Shown: one piece after another, positions 39,864 through 44,528 of the stretch
Layout: each line of letters opens with the position of its first letter
How positions within the stretch are numbered: position 1 is the first letter of the stretch
Source: Clostridia bacterium
GTDB taxonomy: Bacteria; Bacillota; Clostridia; Christensenellales; Borkfalkiaceae
Assembly: GCA_017466825.1 (NCBI GenBank)
Contig: JAFTTJ010000021.1
Span: 1-44,528 of the forward strand
Length of the DNA stretch: 44,528 bases
Reading direction: 5' to 3'
Translations under genes and position numbers: made by a program
Notes under the pieces: generated by a model
What the model was told of the DNA's origin: nothing
Seen by the model: only the letters and a program-made list of their open reading frames with translations
Databases searched by the model: none

Positions 39864-40241
39864 ATGGAATTTACGTTTTCAGGCTCGTTTAAAATTGAAA
39901 GCGACGGTAAAAATAGGTACAAAGTACCTGTGTGTTGGCTAAAGGGTTTTACCGAACCGCTCTTTATTTACCCATACCACAACGGCAATTATATGATATC
40001 TAGCCTTGCAAAGGTAAGGCATTTTTTAAAAGGGCTTAGAGAAAGTATCGACCCTGATTTTATAAGGCTTTATTCCTTCGTTGCGAGTAAGATTTACGAA
40101 ATTTCCTTGGACGGCGAAGGTAGGATTTTTCTACCTAGTTTTAAAGGCGCAATAACCTTGACGGGTAGGGGAGATTGTGTTGAAGTTATAACTGATAATG
40201 AAAAAGGGGAAGAAGGCAATGACGAAACCTACGTCACCTAA
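39864..40241 (+). CDS. MraZ-like (double AbrB fold) protein, orphan
   Basis: A 125-residue protein with two half-repeats like those of MraZ: FSGSFKIESDGKNRYKVPVCWLKGF...LFIYPYHNGNYMIS at the start, and YEISLDGEGRIFLPSFKGAITLTGRGDCVEVIT at the end; the D..GRI.LP core of the second half is well kept. MraZ normally heads the division/cell-wall (dcw) cluster and represses it. Here the next gene is a beta-propeller-like membrane protein, so this is a diverged paralogue, perhaps a local regulator. The start of the next gene lies inside its last 23 bases. Confidence 0.65.
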   Translation: MEFTFSGSFKIESDGKNRYKVPVCWLKGFTEPLFIYPYHNGNYMISSLAKVRHFLKGLRESIDPDFIRLYSFVASKIYEISLDGEGRIFLPSFKGAITLTGRGDCVEVITDNEKGEEGNDETYVT

Positions 40242-41262
40242 CGGTGAAACTAAATCGGCAAACAAAATTTTAAAAATAACGCTTATAGTAGTGTTTTCAA
40301 TAATAGGCTTTTTAGCGCTCGTATTTTTTGGAATAAGAGCATACTTTATGCTACCTGTAAGCGACTATTATTCGGTGTCGGAAGAAACTTTTGAAATACC
40401 AAAACTCGACGAAGGTTTCGTTCCGCAAGGCTTTTGTTACGACTCTAAAAACCAAGTCTTTTTAGTGTCGGGTTACGACGCTGGCGACAAGCCGTCTTCC
40501 GTGCACGTTATTGATAAAAACACCCAAAAGACGGTGCATAGCGTTGACCTTAAAAAGAAAAACGGCAAGGATTTCACGGGGCACGCCGGCGGTATTGCTC
40601 AATACGATAAATGGGTTTACGTTGCAGGATCTTCGGCTCATTGCATTTACGTATTTTTATACGAAGACGTGTTGACTAAGCCCGAAGCAACTTGCGTGGG
40701 CGAATTTTCGCTTGAAGTCAGCGACGACGATTATATTAAAGCGTCCTTTTTATCCGCTTGCGAAGGAAAGTTGATAGTTGGCGAATTCCACTCAGAGCCT
40801 AGTTATAAAACTCAAGACTCGCACAAGGTAACGACTAAAAGCGGACAAAATTTCGGCGGGTTAGCGGTGGAATACGTGCTTAGCACGATTCCCGAATTCG
40901 GCATCTCGTCTACACCGCAAAAGGTTTACGCTCTTCCCGATAAAGTGCAAGGCGTGCATTTTGACAAAGAGAATTTTTATCTTTCTACTTCACACGGGCT
41001 TAATTTGTCAACCATTTACGAAATGAGCGCGTCGCTTTTACCAAACGAAGGAACGATTGAAATTTTGGGTAGAAAATTACCTCTTTATTCAATGGATCAA
41101 ACCGCTATAAAAAGGCAGTTTAAAACGCCACCTATGGCGGAAGAAATAACCGTCGTCGACGGAAAACTTTATATAATGAGCGAGTTTGCATGCAACAAGT
41201 ATATACTCGGCAAATTTACTTCGGCTTACCGTTGCTACGCAACTGATCTTTCAAAGATTTAA
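40219..41262 (+). CDS. Membrane-anchored beta-propeller-like protein of unknown function
   Basis: The start ATG 40219 follows AAAAGGGGAAGAAGG; a start at 40198 has no ribosome site. Length is 347 residues. Residues about 18-42 form a membrane anchor (ILKITLIVVFSIIGFLALVFFGIRAYF), placing the rest outside. The remainder has repeated beta strands like a YncE/lactonase-type propeller: VPQGFCYDSKNQVFLVSGYD, VHVIDKNTQKTVHSV, GHAGGIAQYDKWVYVAG, VQGVHFDKENFYLSTSHG and AEEITVVDGKLYIMSEF. No catalytic residues are recognised. Overlap with the MraZ-like gene means they are coupled and probably act together. Confidence 0.7.
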   Translation: MTKPTSPNGETKSANKILKITLIVVFSIIGFLALVFFGIRAYFMLPVSDYYSVSEETFEIPKLDEGFVPQGFCYDSKNQVFLVSGYDAGDKPSSVHVIDKNTQKTVHSVDLKKKNGKDFTGHAGGIAQYDKWVYVAGSSAHCIYVFLYEDVLTKPEATCVGEFSLEVSDDDYIKASFLSACEGKLIVGEFHSEPSYKTQDSHKVTTKSGQNFGGLAVEYVLSTIPEFGISSTPQKVYALPDKVQGVHFDKENFYLSTSHGLNLSTIYEMSASLLPNEGTIEILGRKLPLYSMDQTAIKRQFKTPPMAEEITVVDGKLYIMSEFACNKYILGKFTSAYRCYATDLSKI

Positions 41263-41265
41263 GCG

Positions 41266-41282
41266 AATAATCGACTTATAGA
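41266..41282 (+). repeat. Dispersed motif copy 5
   Basis: AATAATCGACTTATAGA starts 3 bp after the stop codon of the beta-propeller-like gene, in a 41-bp gap. Confidence 0.85.
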
Positions 41283-41303
41283 GTAGTTTTTTAGGAGAAT
41301 AAT

Positions 41304-41921
41304 ATGAAAGTTTTATTACTTAACGGCAGTCCGAGAAAGAACGGAAATACCGAAATTGCTTTAAAGGAAATTGAAAAGACGTTAAATATAGAAGGAATTG
41401 AAACCGAACTTATTCAAGTTGGGAACAAACCCATTAGGGGTTGTATGGCTTGTGGCGGTTGCAGAAAAATAGGCAAGTGCGTTTTTGACGACGGCGTAAA
41501 CGAAATCGTTGAAAAATTTGCGAGTGTAGACGGTTTAATCGTCGGTAGTCCCGTATATTACGCGTCGGCAAACGCAACCCTTATCGCAACGCTAGATAGG
41601 GTTTTCCAAAGCGCGCGATTTGACAAAACTATGAAGGTTGGCGCGTGCGTTGCCGTAGCAAGGCGTGGCGGAACAACCGCAACCTTTGACCAACTCAACA
41701 AGTATTTTACGATTAGCGGTATGCCAATTGCGTCGGGGCAGTATTGGAACGGCGTTCACGGTATGGCGGAAGGCGAAGCGGTTTTAGACGAAGAAGGACT
41801 TCAACAAATGCGTACTCTCGCTAAAAATACGGCTTTTTTAATCAAGTCTATTGCGCTTGGTAAAGAAAAATTCGGGCTTCCTGAAAAAGAGCCGAGAAAG
41901 GGTACTAATTTTATTAGATAA
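41304..41921 (+). CDS. Flavodoxin-family (iron-sulfur flavoprotein-like) oxidoreductase
   Basis: A 205-residue NADPH-dependent FMN reductase-type protein. LLNGSPRKNGNT is the FMN phosphate loop, IVGSPVYYASANATLIATLDR lines the flavin, and GCMACGGCRKIGKC gives a compact Cys motif, as in archaeal and clostridial iron-sulfur flavoproteins that hold a 4Fe-4S cluster. Likely a low-potential electron carrier or reductase for quinones, nitro groups or metals; partner unknown. Good ribosome site TAGGAG. A single gene, probably read with the beta-propeller-like gene before it (41 bp). Confidence 0.88.
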   Translation: MKVLLLNGSPRKNGNTEIALKEIEKTLNIEGIETELIQVGNKPIRGCMACGGCRKIGKCVFDDGVNEIVEKFASVDGLIVGSPVYYASANATLIATLDRVFQSARFDKTMKVGACVAVARRGGTTATFDQLNKYFTISGMPIASGQYWNGVHGMAEGEAVLDEEGLQQMRTLAKNTAFLIKSIALGKEKFGLPEKEPRKGTNFIR

Positions 41922-41959
41922 TATTTGTGTTTTAAAAACTGAATTTTCAAAACGTAAAA

Positions 41960-41990
41960 ATAGTGGCGGGCCGAAAGGCTCGCCACTATT
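41960..41990. terminator. Hairpin after the flavodoxin-family gene
   Basis: ATAGTGGCG and CGCCACTAT form the stem with an inner GGCC-GAAA-GGCT part. The + side has only ATTCTT, so termination is weaker on the + strand than on the - strand, where TTTTT follows. Confidence 0.7.
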
Positions 41991-42000
41991 CTTAAAAAGG

Positions 42001-42020
42001 CTAAAAATCGACTTATAGAC
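42001..42020 (+). repeat. Dispersed motif copy 6
   Basis: CTAAAAATCGACTTATAGAC, identical over 20 bases to the copy inside the coding sequence at 37379. It lies between two convergent genes. Confidence 0.88.
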
Positions 42021-42051
42021 AGTCTTTTAATCTAAAACACAATAAAAATTT

Positions 42052-42094
42052 CAAGAAAAAAAACAATAGTAAAGCCCGCAAAAGCGGGCTTTAC
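42052..42094 (-). terminator. Intrinsic terminator of the mscL gene
   Basis: GTAAAGCCCGC and GCGGGCTTTAC form a perfect 11-bp stem (42069-42079 and 42084-42094) with an AAAA loop on the + strand. On the - strand TATTGTTTTTTTTC follows. Confidence 0.9.
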
Positions 42095-42109
42095 TTTTAG
42101 TTAATTTTA

Positions 42110-42718
42110 TTAAGCGTCTTTTTTAAGGGTTGCAAGAATTTCCTTCAAAAGGTCTTCGGTAGTGGGGTTGGCAAGTCTATCCAAACGCGCTTGTTCAGCG
42201 GCAGCCGCTTCTTCTTGAGCCTTCTTTTCAGCTTCTTCTTTAGCAAGGTTTTCAAGGAAAGCCTTAACTGCTTCTTTATCTTTAAGGTTTACGCCTGCTT
42301 CCTTCATAAGTTGCTTTTGTTCTTTGGTGGGCTTGCCTTTTGCAATGGCTTCGCCAAGTTTTTCTCTTCCGTCGATAATGCCGTTAAAAATCTTAACGAT
42401 TACGAAGAGAACGAAAGCGATTATAAAGAAGTTGATTACTGCGTTGATAAATGCGCCCCAGTCAATATAAATTGATTGAGTAAGGTCTAAAAGACCGGTA
42501 GTTGGATCTGTAACGGGCTTTAATACCGTCAAGATGTCGCTCAAAGAGTTTGCTTGGAAAATAAGAGCGAGAACCCAGTTGATAAGCGGTTTTAAAATGT
42601 TGTTGGTAAGACCGTTTACGATTGCGGTAAACGCGCTACCAACGGTAACGCCGACAGCCATATCGACGATATTGCCACGGGTTATAAATTTTTTGAATTC
42701 TTCAAAAAACTTTTTCAT
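42110..42718 (-). CDS. mscL: Large-conductance mechanosensitive channel MscL
   Basis: A 202-residue MscL. The start KKFFEEFKKFITRGNIVDMAVGVTVGSAFTAIVNGLTNNILKPLI is the amphipathic N-terminal helix and TM1 pore helix; IDWGAFINAVINFFIIAFVLFVIVKIFN is TM2. The channel opens under membrane tension to release solutes in osmotic shock. It is longer than the about 136-residue E. coli protein: the C-terminal cytoplasmic part (about 140-202) is Ala/Glu/Lys-rich and helical (EEAEKKAQEEAAAAEQARLD) and ends in TEDLLKEILATLKKD. Start after AAAGGAG. It has its own consensus promoter and terminator. Confidence 0.95.
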   Translation of the reverse strand: MKKFFEEFKKFITRGNIVDMAVGVTVGSAFTAIVNGLTNNILKPLINWVLALIFQANSLSDILTVLKPVTDPTTGLLDLTQSIYIDWGAFINAVINFFIIAFVLFVIVKIFNGIIDGREKLGEAIAKGKPTKEQKQLMKEAGVNLKDKEAVKAFLENLAKEEAEKKAQEEAAAAEQARLDRLANPTTEDLLKEILATLKKDA

Positions 42719-42749
42719 AAAATTTCTCCTTTGCTATAATTTAGTTAAA

Positions 42750-42778
42750 TTATACACTTGTAAAAATCTTTTGTCAAC
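42750..42778 (-). promoter_or_regulatory. Promoter of mscL
   Basis: On the - strand: TTGACA (42773-42778), a 17-base spacer and TATAAT (42750-42755), a full consensus, about 32 bp before the ATG. Confidence 0.88.
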
Positions 42779-42858
42779 GCTTTGTATAAATTTATAGAGC
42801 AAAGTGGAGCAGTTTTATAAAAAATGTTTTAAAAGTCGATTTTTGACGGTATAAATAA

Positions 42859-42887
42859 TTGACTTTTCTTACTTAAAGTATTACAAT
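42859..42887 (+). promoter_or_regulatory. Promoter of the cation:proton antiporter gene
   Basis: TTGACT (42859-42864), a 17-base spacer and TACAAT (42882-42887). The leader of about 78 bases before ATG 42972 is A/T-rich with no clear structure. Confidence 0.7.
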
Positions 42888-42971
42888 CAAAAGCGCTATG
42901 AAAATAGCCTGAATTTTATACCAAAAATAAACCTAAACGAATATTATATTATCGTAAACGATGGAGAAATT

Positions 42972-44240
42972 ATGGAAATACTTTTAAGTCTATCAATAGC
43001 CCTTTTCGCAGGGCTTATGCTATCTAGGCTTGCAAAATTAGTTCAACTCCCGGCAGTAACCGCCTACCTTATTACCGGCGTGCTTATCGGCCCTTGGTGT
43101 TTGGGCGCGTTTGGCGTAAAAGGCTTGGGCCTTACGAGCAAGGAAGAGATTGAATCGCTCTCTATTATATCCGACGTGGCGCTCGGTTTTATCGCCTTTT
43201 CAATCGGTAACGAGTTTCGTCTTTCGCAACTCAAATCAATAGGAAAAAGCGCGACTGTAATCGGTATTTTTCAAGCCGTTGTAGCAACCCTTTGCGTAGA
43301 TGCCGCGCTTATAGGCCTACATTTCTTGATTCCTAACGAATTTCCGCTCCCTGCTGCAATCGTGCTCGGCGCAATTGCTTCGGCAACCGCTCCCGCGGCA
43401 ACTCTCATGGTTGTAAGACAGTATAAAGCCAAAGGCCCTGTTACCGATACCCTTTTACCGGTAGTTGCAATCGACGACGCAGTCGGCTTAGTGTTATTTG
43501 CAATTTCATTTGGTATCGCGGGGGCTATTAGCACTAACCATTTAGATATAATTTCAGTTTTAGTCGAGCCGATAATCGAAGTCGTTTTATCGTTGGCTCT
43601 CGGCGCGCTTATGGGCTTTTTAATAACCTTCTTTGAAAGATTTTTCCACTCACGTTCAAAAAGACTTTCAATGTCCGTCGCTTTCGTGTTTTTAACCGTA
43701 GCCCTTTCAATGCTTAAGTTTGAAATCGGTGGCGTTCATATCGCCTTTTCGTCCCTTTTGACTTGTATGATGCTCGGCACGGTATTTTGTAACTGTTGTG
43801 ATTTTTCTGAAGAACTTATGGATAGGCTCGATCGTTGGACTGCGCCTTTATACGTACTCTTCTTCGTGCTTTCGGGCGCAGAGTTTGACTTTTCGCTTTT
43901 CGGCAATCTACTCATAGTTTTAGTTGGTATCGTATATATCGTATTCCGTTGCCTTGGTAAATACTTTGGCGCAAGCGCAAGCGCAAAGATGGTGGGCGCA
44001 GACCAAAACGTAATCAAATATCTCGGTATAACCCTATTCCCGCAGGCTGGCGTTGCTCTCGGTATGGCAATGAAGGCTTATGAACTTGGAGAAATAGGCT
44101 TAATTATAGCCAACATAACTCTATTCTCAGTTTTAATTTACGAACTAATCGGACCTTTCCTTACAAAACTTGCATTGACTAAAGCGGGTGAAATTGACCC
44201 GTTGGGTAAGGTTAGCGCGCGTGGTCAAAAACACCTTTAA
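42972..44240 (+). CDS. CPA2-type cation:proton antiporter
   Basis: A 422-residue membrane protein with about 12 helices. LVQLPAVTAYLITGVLIGP, AFSIGNEFRLSQL, ATAPAATLMVVRQYKAKGPVTDTLLPVVAIDDAVGLVLF and GITLFPQAGVALGMAM are Na+/H+ exchanger-domain signatures. Asp168-Asp169 in AIDDAVG match the ion-binding pair of NhaA/NapA-type electrogenic antiporters. There is no KTN/TrkA nucleotide-binding domain, so it is not a full-length KefB/C. It probably exports Na+ or K+ for protons. Ribosome site GGAG lies 7 bases before ATG. The stop codon is fused to the start of the terminal repeat. Confidence 0.9.
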   Translation: MEILLSLSIALFAGLMLSRLAKLVQLPAVTAYLITGVLIGPWCLGAFGVKGLGLTSKEEIESLSIISDVALGFIAFSIGNEFRLSQLKSIGKSATVIGIFQAVVATLCVDAALIGLHFLIPNEFPLPAAIVLGAIASATAPAATLMVVRQYKAKGPVTDTLLPVVAIDDAVGLVLFAISFGIAGAISTNHLDIISVLVEPIIEVVLSLALGALMGFLITFFERFFHSRSKRLSMSVAFVFLTVALSMLKFEIGGVHIAFSSLLTCMMLGTVFCNCCDFSEELMDRLDRWTAPLYVLFFVLSGAEFDFSLFGNLLIVLVGIVYIVFRCLGKYFGASASAKMVGADQNVIKYLGITLFPQAGVALGMAMKAYELGEIGLIIANITLFSVLIYELIGPFLTKLALTKAGEIDPLGKVSARGQKHL

Positions 44241-44462
44241 AGGCTTATATACTTCGTTAGCCTACGTTACTGTGTCGCCTTCAAAACCTTGGTGACCAAC
44301 AAGGTCAACCAAGTCTTTTCAGGCTTACGAGCCTTGGCTAACTCGCATCTAAGCCTTTAAACGAGTTTAAAAGCGTATAAACTTCGCAAAAGTGCGTTAC
44401 TGCATTAAAGTCTAAACCCCGATGACCACAAAGGTCTATCGTGTCTTATCCTTTAATGCGAG
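44236..44462 (+). repeat. Structured intergenic repeat, module A, two copies near the window end
   Basis: Copy 1 (about 44236-44352) starts TTTAAAGGCTTATATACTTCG and has the hairpin CTTGGTGACC-AACAA-GGTC-A-ACCAAG at 44288-44313 and AGCCTTGGCT after it. Copy 2 (from about 44353) has CGATGACC-ACAAA-GGTC-T-ATCG at 44419-44440, then GAGCC/GGCTC. Both are related to 28953-29140 but differ in the outer stem pairs. Confidence 0.8.
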
Positions 44463-44528
44463 CCATAAAGGGCTCCCGCAAAAGATTTTGAAAAAAGATT
44501 TTGTGGGAAAAGGAGCAACCGATAGAAA
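44463..44528. repeat. 66-bp terminal direct repeat (right copy)
   Basis: Identical to bases 1-66. Within it GAGCC-ATAAAG-GGCTC closes the last module A, and the A/T-rich part is a reversed relative of module B. Confidence 0.9.

Noticed and set aside
44241-44528. Terminal region as a plasmid or phage end
   Set aside because: No replication, partition, integrase or packaging gene is in the window and the gene content is chromosomal, so the shared ends alone do not support this.

Overview
The window looks like chromosome from an uncultured, probably gut-dwelling, Gram-positive anaerobe of the Clostridia (Bacillota). Signs of this are strong AAGGAG ribosome sites, TTGACA/TATAAT promoters, many Sec signal peptides and lipoboxes, Ser/Glu-rich and InlB-type surface modules, an MraZ-like protein, YidD and MscL. 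No rRNA, tRNA, CRISPR array or transposase gene was seen. Genus cannot be assigned from sequence alone.

Region by region. (1) 208-17849: six large exported proteins on the + strand, two of them with DUF4838 (GH163-like) glycosidase domains, plus a 34-residue small ORF between these two. The other four are Ig-like, GLUG-like, InlB-repeat and carbohydrate-binding-like surface proteins, with recent internal duplications. (2) 18007-23153: a GH38 alpha-mannosidase and a DUF6259-like putative glycosidase, 2 bp apart and without signal peptides. Regions 1 and 2 together read as a glycoprotein or N-glycan use locus: outside release, inside trimming. (3) 23387-28956: single housekeeping-type genes: SPFH protein, APC permease, P-loop/CYTH fusion, cyclase-family hydrolase, a small membrane protein, DUF4177 and a YidD fusion. 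(4) 28957-29656: about 700 bp of modular non-coding repeats related to those at both ends of the window. (5) 29685-37662: FliB-like and AraC genes on the - strand, divergent from a creatinase-like M24 protein. Then comes an operon with an ASRT-family protein, a Gfo/Idh/MocA oxidoreductase, a creatininase-family amidohydrolase and an unclassified 705-residue protein. (6) 37667-39732: a CpG-poor AbrB-ABC transporter cassette bounded by inverted repeats and terminators, inserted 4 bp after a stop codon. (7) 39864-44240: MraZ-like regulator, membrane-anchored beta-propeller-like protein, flavodoxin-family protein, MscL and a CPA2-type antiporter. (8) The last 66 bases of the window repeat the first 66.

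The most unusual items are four. One is the inverted-repeat-bounded cassette in (6). Another is a 14-20 nt motif (core AATCGACTTATAGA) present six times on the same strand. The third is a repeat module whose hairpin shows compensatory base changes. The last is the AraC/creatinase-like divergent promoter, with a leaderless regulator start and a 21-bp-spaced direct repeat. All functional statements come from reading protein motifs by eye; no database search was run.
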